Of a stretch of 64,000 bases of DNA, positions 1 through 10,600 are shown in pieces. Under the pieces are notes generated by a model. It saw only the letters and a program-made list of their open reading frames with translations, was not told where the DNA came from and ran no database searches. The number at the start of each line of letters is the position of its first letter. Positions within the stretch are counted from its first letter, which is position 1. The stretch spans positions 62,001 to 126,000 of the forward strand of contig JACDGS010000006.1 of assembly GCA_013821455.1 (NCBI GenBank). The letters run 5' to 3'. Source of the DNA: Chthoniobacterales bacterium. Its GTDB lineage: Bacteria > Verrucomicrobiota > Verrucomicrobiia > Chthoniobacterales > UBA10450. The position numbers and the translations under genes are program-made.

Positions 1-2
1 AT

Positions 3-836
3 AAGTTACTCACTTACGGACAGGACGAGCAGAGGACTACTTGGTTCAGCGGCGGTGGCACTTTGTCCGTGCTCGTTGGCTCTCTCACCGTTGATGGCTG
101 GATAGTTATCGTCATCCTGGCCCTGATGGCCTGTATGAGCTGGTGGGTCATGGTCACTAAGATTCGTTACCTCAATGCTATCAGCAAAGGCAACGCCCTC
201 TTCATGAAAGAGTGGAAACGAGTCGCCGAAGATCTGACCGCGCTCGACGAAGGGGATGCCGAACACGCGCGCTCGATGGGAGGTCGTGTTAATAAAGAAG
301 CTCAGCGGGCAATGAGAAATGCTTCCGTCTATCGCATCTATCACATAGGCGTCGAGGAAATCCGCTATCGTCTCGCGGCGGATAACGCTACCGAAGGAAC
401 GCGCCGCGGATTAGCGGGCCGCTCCATTCAGGCTATCCGCGCCACGTTGGACGGCGGGTTGGTGCGCGAGAGTCAGAAGATCAACCGGCTCATTGTCCTC
501 CTAACTATCTGTATCTCCGGCGGACCGTTCCTGGGCCTTCTCGGAACAGTCATTGGAGTGATGATTACCTTCGCGGCGATCGCGGCCGCCGGTGATGTGA
601 ATGTCAATGCGATCGCGCCCGGAATCGCGGCCGCGCTCCTCGCGACCGTAGCTGGCCTGGCCGTAGCTATTCCGGCTCTCTTTGGTTATAACTACATCAT
701 ATCCCGGGTGAAGGACGCCAAGGACGACATGGCGATCTTCATCGACGAGTTCGTGACCAAGATGGCGGAGTTCTACCGGGAAACTCCCGCTCCCCATACC
801 AATCGCATGGATGTCTTCCAGGAGAGCGTTCACTAA
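3..836 (+). CDS. exbB: ExbB/TolQ/MotA-type proton channel subunit, 5' end outside window
   Basis: Inner-membrane proton channel subunit that with ExbD powers TonB. The frame is open to the left edge, so the N terminus is missing; the TTG at 63 is only the first possible start inside the window. Visible are a first membrane segment (roughly codons 32-52, IVIVILALMACMSWW), a long cytoplasmic stretch, and the paired C-terminal segments typical of the MotA/TolQ/ExbB family, with the conserved GLLGTVIGVM and a following Ala/Gly-rich helix. It is followed after 23 bp by exbD and then tonB, which fixes the role as energy transduction to the outer membrane rather than motility. No TonB-dependent receptor is visible in the window. 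Family assignment is firm; the exact subfamily is inferred from the neighbours. Confidence 0.9.
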   Translation, partial: KLLTYGQDEQRTTWFSGGGTLSVLVGSLTVDGWIVIVILALMACMSWWVMVTKIRYLNAISKGNALFMKEWKRVAEDLTALDEGDAEHARSMGGRVNKEAQRAMRNASVYRIYHIGVEEIRYRLAADNATEGTRRGLAGRSIQAIRATLDGGLVRESQKINRLIVLLTICISGGPFLGLLGTVIGVMITFAAIAAAGDVNVNAIAPGIAAALLATVAGLAVAIPALFGYNYIISRVKDAKDDMAIFIDEFVTKMAEFYRETPAPHTNRMDVFQESVH

Positions 837-859
837 CTCCGGGCTAAGTCTTTCCCACG

Positions 860-1261
860 ATGCAAATCCAGGACGATAAGCCCTACGACGATATCAACAT
901 CACGCCGATGTTGGATCTTGCCTACGTCTTGTTAGTCATCTTCATCCTGATGACGACCGCAACCGTGCAAGGTCTCAAAGTCAATCTTCCCAAAGCCAGT
1001 AACACTCCCAGTCTGGCCAAGCCTAAGACTAAGGCCATCACTTTGAATAACGAAGGTAAGATCTTCCTCGATACCGTCCCGGTAACTCTCCCCGAGTTGG
1101 AGCAGCGTCTGAACCAGCAAAAGGCGCAGACTCCCGACTTCCCGGTCATCGTGCGGGGAGATAGTCTTACTCAGTATCAAGGCGTGATGGATGTCCTCGA
1201 TGTCCTCGGCCGGCTGGGACTTACTCAAGTAGGTCTGGCCACGAAGCCGCAGGCGAAGTGA
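860..1261 (+). CDS. exbD: ExbD/TolR biopolymer transport protein
   Basis: 133 residues, the usual length for ExbD. A short cytoplasmic N terminus (DDINITPMLDLAYVLLVIF) leads into one membrane helix that carries the conserved Asp of LDLAYVLLV, the protonatable residue of the family. The periplasmic domain follows, with the typical VIVRGDSLTQYQGVMDVLDVLGRLGL pattern seen in pieces. It works with the upstream ExbB as a proton-driven motor for the TonB protein encoded next. Gaps of 23 bp to exbB and 30 bp to tonB indicate one transcript. Confidence 0.9.
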   Translation: MQIQDDKPYDDINITPMLDLAYVLLVIFILMTTATVQGLKVNLPKASNTPSLAKPKTKAITLNNEGKIFLDTVPVTLPELEQRLNQQKAQTPDFPVIVRGDSLTQYQGVMDVLDVLGRLGLTQVGLATKPQAK

Positions 1262-1291
1262 AGCAGGCGAAGGAATGGCTGCATTGCACCT

Positions 1292-1957
1292 ATGGCGAGC
1301 GAAGATAGCGAACGCAGTTTTTTCCAGCGTTACAGGCTTGGACTTGTCATTGCGGCCGTGGCCTTCGCGAGCGTTGTCTTTCTTGTCGTTAAGTTTGTCC
1401 AAGGCAGCAGCTCTGCACCTCGGCGCGCGCCGGAGTTAGTCATGGTCAAACTCCCGCCGCCACCACCGACCCCGCCGCAGCAACCCACCCCGGAAGAGAA
1501 AGTCGTCGATCAGCAAGAGCAAAAAATCGAAACGCCGGAAGAGAAACCGCAGGACGAACCGCCCAAGCCGCCGGACCAACCTCCTATCGGCACAGGGATA
1601 AAGGGCGACGGTCACGGCGACAGTTTCGGACTCAGTGGCTCGGGCGGAAATGGTTTTGGCAATGGTAAGGGCGGAAGTCCTTATGACTGGTATGCCGGCC
1701 AGGTGCAGCGTCAGATCGCGGAGGCGTTGCGGAGCAACCGAGATACACGGGAAGCGAGTCTTAGTGTGAAGGTAAGAGTATGGGCCGATGCCTCGGGGAG
1801 AATCTCGCGCGCAGAGTTAGCGAACTCCACGGGTAACTCTGCCCTCGACGAGACACTTAGGAATCAAATCCTCACAGGGCTAAGAGTCACCGAAGGACCG
1901 CCGGAAGGAATGCCGATGCCTATCCTTCTGCGCATTACCGCGCGCCGTCCTCAGTAA
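1292..1957 (+). CDS. tonB: TonB-like energy transducer
   Basis: 221 residues: an N-terminal membrane helix (about 17-40), a long Pro/Glu/Lys-rich spacer (about 50-100, with runs of PPPPP and EEKPQDEPPKPP) that would span the periplasm, a Gly-rich hinge (about 104-130), and a compact C-terminal domain of about 85 residues resembling TonB C-terminal domains (VRVWADASGRISRAEL, then an LRVTEGPPEGMPMPILLRI strand). It would couple the ExbB/ExbD motor to outer-membrane proteins. The partner is unclear: the next gene is a porin with no visible plug or TonB box. Third gene of the operon, 29 bp before the porin gene. Confidence 0.85.
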   Translation: MASEDSERSFFQRYRLGLVIAAVAFASVVFLVVKFVQGSSSAPRRAPELVMVKLPPPPPTPPQQPTPEEKVVDQQEQKIETPEEKPQDEPPKPPDQPPIGTGIKGDGHGDSFGLSGSGGNGFGNGKGGSPYDWYAGQVQRQIAEALRSNRDTREASLSVKVRVWADASGRISRAELANSTGNSALDETLRNQILTGLRVTEGPPEGMPMPILLRITARRPQ

Positions 1958-1986
1958 GTCGAACTCCTGGCATAGAACTGGCGAAC

Positions 1987-3888
1987 ATGATCCCACTTAC
2001 GAGTTATCTCCGAGCCCGACTTATCCTAAGTCTAACTCTAAGTGTCGGGTTAGCTTCCTGCTTGGTCGCGGCGGACCCGACGCCTCCGCCCGCACCGGAA
2101 GAGTTACTCTCTACTCCAGTGTTGGAAGAGACAGGGGTGCCTCGTAGCGTACCAGATCCGACTATCCCGAATTCCGGCGATCGCCTGACACCACCGCCCG
2201 ATATCGCGCCTGCGACGGCGGGCGCCGCGCCCGTCACTCCTTCACAAAATGTCACCATCAATCTCATTAATCGATTGGTGCAACGAGGAGTGTTACCGAA
2301 AGAAGATGCGGATGAGTTAATTCAGCAAGCCGAGCAGGATGCCGCGACCGCGCGCGCGCAGGCCGCGGCCACACAGGCGGCGTCAAGTGCACCTGCACCC
2401 TCCGGCGACGATGTGAGGGTTACCTATGTGCCGCAGGTGGTGAAGAACCAGATTCGTGATGAGATCAAACAAGAAGTCATGGACCAGGCGCGCGAAGAAC
2501 ATTGGGCCGCGCCTAACGCCGTGCCGGAATGGGTCTCGCGTTTTCGCTTCTTTGGTGACATTCGTTTGCGCTATGAGGGCGACTTCTTTCCATCGGGGAA
2601 CGATAACACGGGGGCTTTTCCTAACTTCAACGCCATTAACTCTGGCGCACCTTTCGATGTCTCGGGCACGCTCTTCTCTCCCCAGTTAAACGTCGATCAG
2701 GATCGTAACCGCTTTCGCCTGCGCGCGCGCGGCGGCGCTGCGGTGGACCTGGGGGAAGGCTTCAGCGCGGGGATGCGCATTGCTACCGGCGAAGATAACT
2801 CTCCGGTGACGACTAATCAGACTCTGGGTGTAGCGAATCAGCGCCAGGGCGGTAACTTTAGTAAGTTCGAGATCTGGCTCGATCGCGCCTTTTTGCGTTA
2901 CGAAATCGGCGGGATTGTCACCCGCGATTTGATCGTCGAGGCGGGCCGATTCGATAACCCATTTTTCTCCACCCCTCTGGTTTGGGATGAAGACATCGGC
3001 TTCGATGGCCTGGCCTTTCAAGGTAAGTATCAGGTTGTCAAAGGGCTCACTCCATTTGTCACCGCGGGCGCCTTTCCCGTCTTCAACACCGACTTTAATT
3101 TCTCCAGTAACCGGCCCGATAAATTTCAGAGTAACGATAAGTATCTTTTTGGTGGGCAGACTGGCGTTACCTGGCGGATCAACAAGGACTTCACCGTCAA
3201 GTTAGCCGCGGCTTACTATCATTTCGAAAATATCGAGGGCCGGCTTTCCAGCCCATTCACTCCACTTACAGCCTCCGACGCCGGAGATACGGATAACAGC
3301 CGCCCTTCCTTCGCGCAAAGGGGGAACACTTACTTTCCTATTCGCAATATCGTCCCGACGGTCGACAACAATTTCGGGACAACGAATCAGTTCCAATACT
3401 TTGGGCTGGCGACGCCGTTTCATGAGTTAGTCATCACCGGCCGGGTGGACTTCAGTCATTTTGACCCGGTGCACCTTTCCGTGGTGGGTGAGTTTGCGAC
3501 TAACCTCGCTTTCGATGCGAGTCACATCAATGCGATCGCGGTGAACAATCGCGGCCCGAACACGGCCACCGGCGCGCCGGGGAATTTCGAGGGCGGAAAC
3601 AAGGCATTCATCGTCGAGTTTATTGCCGGTGCACCGGTCTTACTCAAGCGCTGGGACTGGAACGTCGCCCTCGATTATCGCTACATCGAATCCGACGCAC
3701 TCGTCGATGCCTTCGTCGACTCGGATTTCGGCCTCGGCGGCACGAACCTGGAAGGTTACACCGTGAGTGGATCGCTCGCCCTATCCTCGCGCACTTGGAT
3801 GAGTGTGCGCTGGCTAAGTGCCAATAGTATCGCCGGCCCGACCTACAAGAGCGACGTCATCCAGGTCGATTTCAACGGGAAGTTCTAG
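1987..3888 (+). CDS. Putative outer-membrane porin with N-terminal coiled coil
   Basis: 633 residues. A signal peptide (about 1-29) precedes a Pro-rich segment, then LINRLVQRGVLPKEDADEL, a short SLH/coiled-coil-like periplasmic stretch common in porins of this phylum, an Ala-rich helix, and from about residue 190 a beta-barrel beginning RFRFFGDIRLRYEGDFF, the hallmark of the putative porin family (Porin_5-like). The chain ends with SDVIQVDFNGKF, an aromatic C-terminal residue as in many barrel proteins. It lies in the exbBD-tonB operon and 3 bp before the coiled-coil gene. A phosphate- or polyanion-selective role would suit the surrounding phosphate genes but is only inference. Confidence 0.8.
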   Translation: MIPLTSYLRARLILSLTLSVGLASCLVAADPTPPPAPEELLSTPVLEETGVPRSVPDPTIPNSGDRLTPPPDIAPATAGAAPVTPSQNVTINLINRLVQRGVLPKEDADELIQQAEQDAATARAQAAATQAASSAPAPSGDDVRVTYVPQVVKNQIRDEIKQEVMDQAREEHWAAPNAVPEWVSRFRFFGDIRLRYEGDFFPSGNDNTGAFPNFNAINSGAPFDVSGTLFSPQLNVDQDRNRFRLRARGGAAVDLGEGFSAGMRIATGEDNSPVTTNQTLGVANQRQGGNFSKFEIWLDRAFLRYEIGGIVTRDLIVEAGRFDNPFFSTPLVWDEDIGFDGLAFQGKYQVVKGLTPFVTAGAFPVFNTDFNFSSNRPDKFQSNDKYLFGGQTGVTWRINKDFTVKLAAAYYHFENIEGRLSSPFTPLTASDAGDTDNSRPSFAQRGNTYFPIRNIVPTVDNNFGTTNQFQYFGLATPFHELVITGRVDFSHFDPVHLSVVGEFATNLAFDASHINAIAVNNRGPNTATGAPGNFEGGNKAFIVEFIAGAPVLLKRWDWNVALDYRYIESDALVDAFVDSDFGLGGTNLEGYTVSGSLALSSRTWMSVRWLSANSIAGPTYKSDVIQVDFNGKF

Positions 3889-3890
3889 TC

Positions 3891-4481
3891 ATGCGCACTT
3901 ATATCTTACTCTCGTTAGGCATCGTAACTTTAGGAATAGGATTAGTCCTTCCGGCGCAAGGCGCTGATCCCACTGATAACAGAATGCGTGACGCGCTACG
4001 TAATGCTTTGTTGCAAGCTCGCAGTTGCGAAACGGAGAAGGCTACGTTGGAAGCCGCTAAGTCTGAGGCGGACGAAGTCAACAAAGGCCTGACCGCAAAA
4101 GTGGAATCGCTGACTTCGGGCAAGACCAAAGCAGAAAAGGCGGCCGCCGGACAAGCCGAGGAGATCACGAAACTAAAAGACGCTCTCGGTAAGTGGCAGG
4201 CTGCTTATCAACAAGTAACCGAGATTGCGAAAAAGACGGAAACGGAGCGGGTCAAGCTCTCGGGGAAGAGTATCCTCTTACAACGCGAGGTGGAGGATCA
4301 GCAACGCAAGAACGACGCGCTCTTTAAGACCGGCAACGAGATACTCACGCGCTACGAGCACTTCGGCCTGGGCGATGCTCTGGCCGCAAAGGAGCCATTT
4401 GTCGGACTTACTCGCGTGAAGCTGCAGAATCTGGTGCAGGATTACCGGGACAAGCTGGCGGACCAAAAGGTCAAGCCTTGA
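3891..4481 (+). CDS. Secreted or periplasmic coiled-coil protein, unknown function
   Basis: 196 residues with a cleavable signal peptide (about 1-24, ending in VLPAQGA) and then an almost continuous Lys/Glu/Ala-rich heptad-like helix from about 35 to 155, followed by a short C-terminal segment (YEHFGLGDALAAKEPFVGL). No catalytic motif is visible. It starts 3 bp after the porin stop, so it is translationally coupled to it, and ends at a terminator-like hairpin; it is the last gene of the exbBD-tonB-porin operon. It could brace the porin or the large adhesin encoded next. One GTTAGG word, copy 3912-3920 of the dispersed 9-mer, lies in its signal-peptide coding region. Confidence 0.75.
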   Translation: MRTYILLSLGIVTLGIGLVLPAQGADPTDNRMRDALRNALLQARSCETEKATLEAAKSEADEVNKGLTAKVESLTSGKTKAEKAAAGQAEEITKLKDALGKWQAAYQQVTEIAKKTETERVKLSGKSILLQREVEDQQRKNDALFKTGNEILTRYEHFGLGDALAAKEPFVGLTRVKLQNLVQDYRDKLADQKVKP

Positions 4482-4518
4482 GCGCTGGACAGGAAGCTAT
4501 CCTGTCCGCTCTCATTTT
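4482..4518 (+). terminator. Hairpin terminator after the exbBD-tonB-porin operon
   Basis: GGACAGGA (4487-4494) pairs with TCCTGTCC (4500-4507) across a 5-base loop, with flanking GAGCG/CGCTC pairing and ATTTTC downstream. It overlaps the stop of the coiled-coil gene and separates the operon from the haemagglutinin gene. Confidence 0.6.
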
Positions 4519-4532
4519 CACACAAACGTAAC
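4515..4532 (+). promoter_or_regulatory. Weak Pho-box-like site upstream of the haemagglutinin gene
   Basis: TTTTCAC-ACAA-ACGTAAC has the 7+4+7 spacing of the better sites in this window, but only the second half carries a full GTNAC core. It lies 113 bp before the gene start. Treat as a candidate only. Confidence 0.2.
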
Positions 4533-4645
4533 AAAAAGCTCGTTGCGGGTGGGAAAGCGAATAGCGAGGCTTTCCTAAGTTCGCGCCGCTGGCAACGCAG
4601 GAGTGAGATGCGAGCCTACTCCAGGTTATAACCGACTTACTTTTG

Positions 4646-7600
4646 ATGCTTCCTACTTCCACGAAAAGCAAATGGAGCATGATGGTTATGCTCCTTGGAC
4701 TTACCCTGATCTCTACTCTTGATGGTGGAGATATCCTCCGCGGCGGCGCTACCATGGGCGCGGCCCCATCGGCTAACCAGACCGGAGGAACTGCCGCGAC
4801 ACTTACTCCACATACCACGACCAGTGGCACCGATGCGCTCGCCCGGACGGCGCAGGCTTTACAAGCTGTCCAGGCAATGCAGACCGCAGCACAGCAAACC
4901 GCCATCCGGGGTGCTAATAACCTCGGAATCGATCCTAATCACCCAGGGTTACAGTTACCCAACGTGCCGAACGGTCTTGCGCTCGGCGGATTGCAGGTGG
5001 CGCCCGGTGTCCCGGCCAACCTCGCGGCGCCAAAGGCGAATGAAGACCCGACGCTTTGGGTAGGAGCGAAGCTTCCGACGCAAAGCACTCATACCGGAAC
5101 TACCAACGTTTCCATCAAACAAACCAGCCAGCAGGCGCTGTTGAATTGGGAGACCTTCAACATCGGTAAGAACACCAAGTTAACATTCGATCAAAGTGCC
5201 GGAGGCGCTAATAAGAGTGAGTGGATTGCCTTTAACACAATTACAGATCCTACCGGCCGGCCCTCACAAATCTTGGGCTCAATCGACGCCGCCGGTCAGG
5301 TCTATGTCTTAAACCAAAACGGCATCATCTTTGGTGGCTCCTCTCAGGTAAATCTCCACACGCTGGTAGCTTCTTCGCTGCCTATAAATACCAACCTTCT
5401 TGTACGCGGATTGCTCAATAATCCGGACGAACAATTTCTCTTCTCCGCACTACCTATCCCAGTGCTGCCGAATGGTGGCAGCCTGCCTGCCTTTACGCCA
5501 CCTGCTCCGCCCAATACACCTAGCGGCCTCGTCGGTGACGTAACTGTGCAAGCCGGGGCGCTTCTTTCCAGTCCTACCACTCCCGACCACGTCGGTGGAC
5601 GCATAGCCCTGGTAGGACTAAACACGACAAATAACGGCATCATCTCGACCCCGGACGGGCAAACTATTCTGGCGGCGGGCCAACAGGTAGCCATGTCCGC
5701 GCATTCGAGTACAGATCCTAGCCTGCGTGGGCTGGATACCTTTGTCGGCGCGATCGGGCCTTACGGAAGTGTGGCTACGAATAATGGTTTGATCGACGCG
5801 CCACGTGCCGATGTCACGCTTACGGGAGGAGAAGTGGATCAGAACGGATTCATTAATAGCTCTACTTCCGTCGCTTTAAATGGCCGCGTCGATCTCCTGG
5901 CTAACTATAACTCGGTCCCTTCCATTCCACCCGGAGTGAATCCGGTGGTCGTGCTGACACCTTCCGCCTCGGGCCTAGTCTCGTTAGGCGCAGGAAGTGT
6001 GACTGCTATCCTACCGGAGCTTTCCAGCACAGATCGGGTGGTGGGAACAGCGTTAGCGCTCCCTTCGCAACTCAACCTCCAGGGAAAGGCGATCCACCTG
6101 GGTGAAGACGCTTCCATTCTGGCGCCTAACGCCAATGTCTCAGTGAGCGCTGGGAGCTGGCTGCCGGTCAATCCTAGTTACGCCTTCTTTGCCACAGACG
6201 GTCAGATCTATCTCGACTCGGGCGCATCGATTGACGTTTCGGGTTCCGTAGGAGTCGATGCCTCAGTGAGTGAAAACTTCATTACCGCGGACCTGCGCGG
6301 CGCAGAGCTGGCCAACTTCCCCACGCAGCGCAATGGTCCGCTTCGCGGTCAGACAGTGACTATCGATATTCGTAAGACTGGGACCTATAACGGACAGCCT
6401 TTCGTCGGGACACCTTTGGCCGACTTATCCGGCTTTGTCGCGCTGGTGCAGCGGACTGTAGGCGAGCTAACTGTAGCCGGCGGGCATGTTAGTCTTACTG
6501 CGGGAGGGTCTGTCATCCTGCAGCCTGGCGCGACCGTTAATGTCTCAGGCGGATCGATCAACTATTCAGGTGCGGACGTGCAGACGACCAAGGTTATCTC
6601 GGATGGCCGCATCTTCGATATCTCCCAAGCGACGCCGGATCGTATCTATCAGGGCATCTATACCGGCTCAACGGAAGCTCATCCTAAGTGGGGCATCTTC
6701 CAGACGACAACTAACCAGCTGGTCAACGGCTCGCAATTCGAACCCGGTTACACTCAGGGTGGGAATGGTGGGACGCTATCCATCTCCGCTGCGAGCATGG
6801 CCCTCGATGGCACTCTTCTCGGAGCCACTATCGTCGGGCCAAGGCAGCGAGATATGCCCCCGGTGCTGGGGTCGGTCTCACTGGCTTTCCAAGCCAATCT
6901 TCCTTCTCTCTCCTATCCGCTGATTTCGCCTAATCCTCCGGATATAGTTATCCGCAACGGTGGACAGCTCGCGGCTGCGGACGCTTTTGCGCTGGATGAA
7001 AATGGGTTGCCGTTACCTTTGCGCGACGATCGCAAAGCGAAGGCCTTTCTCTCGCCTGACTTATTCACGACTGGAGGGTTTGGCAGTCTTTCGGTAACGA
7101 ACAGTGATGGTAATATCACCTTACCGGCAAACGTTACCATTGTAGCTCCGACCGGCGGCGCGATCATGCTCTCGGCCGCTAACCTCGACCTCGAAGGACA
7201 TATCACCGCGCCGGGCGGCAACCTGGCTTTCAATGTCTTCGAGTTCTCGCCCTACCAATTCAACATCGCAGTGAATATAAGTCCGGGTCTGCTCACAGCG
7301 GTTCCACCGCCGGATAGGACACGCGGTAACTTTACTCTCGGCGCGCATGCTTCACTTAACGTCGATGGTTTGATTGCCGACGATAGGTCGGGAATCTTTT
7401 CGCCCGTTACATTCCCACTCATAACTAACGGTGGCTCTGTTACGATCAAGAGTTACAGCGTGGACCTGCAACCCGGCAGCGTGATCGATGCTTCCGGTGG
7501 GGTGGAGGTGAATGCGGCTAACTCTCCCACTTATGGCCACGGCGGTGCTATTTCGATCCAGGCCGGTCAGGATTTGGATATTGCAGCGCTTCTGGGTGGC

Positions 7601-10600
7601 ACGCTCGACTTAGGCGCGACTTTGAGTGCCTACGGCGGAGGTAACCTCGGCGGCTCGCTGAGTATCCTCGCTCCCGCCGTGCAGATAGGCGGGAAAACGA
7701 GTGATAAAAACACACTCTCACTTACCCCGAGTTTCTTTAATCACGGAGGCTTCGGCAGTTTCACTTTTACGGGACTAGGTTCGCCCACAGATACCCCCGA
7801 TACGTACCTCCCGGCGGTAACTATCGCGCCGGGCACCAGGATTCAGCCTGTGGCGCTAAGTCAGTTTGTTGATCCCACTCTCACCCTGGCGAGCGATCTT
7901 GTCCTAACTCAAAACTTGTTGCCGCAGGCGTTGCGCACGCCAGTAAGTCTGGCGTTCAAAGCGCCCGGAGTAACCGATATCTTTACCAGTGGCACATTAG
8001 TGGTACGAGGCGATTTCGTCATGGGCGCGGGAGCGTCGATCGTAACTGATCCCGGAGCGACCGTCTCGATCAGTGCAAACACCGCCGATGTCTTGGGAAC
8101 GATTACTGTGCCTGCGGGCGCGATTAGTGTGACAGGCGGTGCTAACTCCAGTGCTCTTTTCCTCACTGACACGGGGGAAGCTCTTCCTACTCTTGCCCTC
8201 GGTTCCAGGAGTATCCTTTCCGTTGCCGGCACGACTCTTCTTACCCCCGATCCGTTCGGATTTCGGACGGGCTCGGTGCTTCCCGGCGGAAGCATTTCGT
8301 TGTCGGGAAATATCGTGGCCGAAGCGGGCTCGGTGCTCGATGTCTCCGGGACGAGTGACTCATTGGACGTCGCTCCTGGTTTCGTCGGTGTCCCACTCGC
8401 GATTGATCCTACTGCCGCACCTGTCGTCCGGACTACGATCGAGAGTGATGGTGGTTCGATCACTCTCAATGGTCAGCAAGAACTCTTTAGTGACGCGACC
8501 CTACTCGGCGCTGCGGGCGGCCCATCTGCTATGGGTGGTTCCCTGACCGTCTCTTCAGGTCGCTTCGTGGCGCCTTTGGCGGAGCAACCTTTGACGCCGC
8601 TCGATGTGACTTTGCAGGTCACACAAAAAGGTCCTACCATTCCCGCTGCCTCTTACTCCAGTGGTGATCCCGTCATTGGACATCCTGTGGTGGATACAAC
8701 TGGCGCGTCGTTACCCGGCCTAGGATATTTCGCGGTCGCTGATTTCAACTCTAGCGGATTGGCTTCACTGACTCTCGCCGGCACGGTGAGCTTTGTCGGT
8801 CCTGTCACTGTGACTGGACATGGACGAGTGACTGTTGGGACCTCGGGAGTTATCTACGCAGACGCGCCGGTGCACTTGGACGCACCTTCTGTCGCGCTCG
8901 GTCAGGCGTTCCTACCACCTGTGCCGCCTGAGTTACAAACCAGTCCTTTCCTGGTCAATCAACAACCATTCTTCTTCTCGCCGAGTTACGGGACTGGCCG
9001 GCTGAATGTCTCAGCCAGCATGATTGATGTAGGAAACCTATCCTTGCAGGACATAGGAACGGCTAACCTGGTCGCGACGAATGGAGATATCCGTGGCGAT
9101 GGTACCCTAGATGTGGCCGGGCATATCTCACTAACCGCGGGTCAAATCTATCCGCCGACGGAAGTAACCTTCAACATAGCGGCGTTTGATTACGCAGACG
9201 ATACCGGCGCGCTGCAAAGCGGTTCGGTGACTATCCTACCCTCGGGAAACCGCCAGTTGCCTCTCTCCGCTGGCGGGATTTTGAATATCTTCGCGACCAA
9301 CATTACTCAGGGCGGCGTCTTGCGCGCACCTATCGGGACAATCAATGTAGGAAGCAGCGGCTTCTCCAATGCCATGGTCGATCCGCTCTCGAATCTGCCT
9401 TTCGCTTCAACCGATCGTCTTACGGTTACTCCGACGAGTGTTATCTCGGTTTCGGCAGTCGATCCTCTAACGGGAACTAGTCTTATCATCCCTTATGGCA
9501 CTAACCAGAATGGAACCTCCTGGATCGATCCCGCAGGGATAGACATTACGGCCGGCGGCGTTCCGGGTAAGACAGTAACTCTTACCGCGACGACGGTGAT
9601 AGATGAAACGGCCGCCACGGTAGATATCCGCGGCGGCGGCGACCTTTTCGCTTACCAGTTCATCACTGGTCTTGGTGGCACGGTGGATATTCTTGGTTCG
9701 CCTGCCAGCTTCGCCATCGTGCCAAATTACGGACAGAGTTATGCGCCATTCGATCCTGGATACTCTAATAGCGCCCTCGCCGTGGGAGACAGCGTCTATC
9801 TAAGTGCGAGCAATGTCCTGCCTGCTGGCACTTATACTTTGCTTCCAGCTCGCTACGCCTTGCTTCCGGGCGCAGTTCTCGTTACTCCAGAAGCTACTCT
9901 TCCGAATGGCACGACTCCGCAGCTCGATGGTTCGACTTTGGTTTCGGGCTATCGCTTTAATGCCTTTACCGGTCAGCCCGTGAGTCAGCCCTTGCTATCT
10001 ACTTTCGAGTTAGCTTCGCAAGCGGTGATAAACTCCCGCGCCCAGTATCAGATATATTCTGCTAACTCGTTCCTGAAGGACGGCGCCCTGGCTAACAATG
10101 CGGCCGTTCCGCGTCTGCCCATCGACGCAGGTCAGTTAGTCCTGGCTGCTACTGGTGCGATCAGCGTTCGCGGGAATGTCATGGCGATGGCTCCTCCCGG
10201 CGGTCTCGGGGGTTTGGTCGATATCGCCACACCGGACGATATACTTATCGCTGGTGGTGGAGCCGTGGCGCCGATAGGAACTCTTCTCCTCGATCCGGCA
10301 GAGCTTAGCTCCTTTGCCGCCGAAAGCCTGTTGATCGGTGGCCTGCGCTCCAACACGATCGACGGAACGTTGGTAACCGTTTCGACGGATAACATCGTCA
10401 TCAACAACGCGGGCGACCCACTTAGCGGATCGGGTATCACTCTCGTCGCGAACGATAGTATTACTCTGACGAAAGGCTCCGTCGTCGAGCAATCTCCCGG
10501 GACGAGCGCGACTGCAGATACTTTGCTCTTCGGAAACGATGCTACGCCTGGGAGCGGTAACGGAGTGTTGCTGCGAATCAGTAGCGATCCGTCGGCTGCC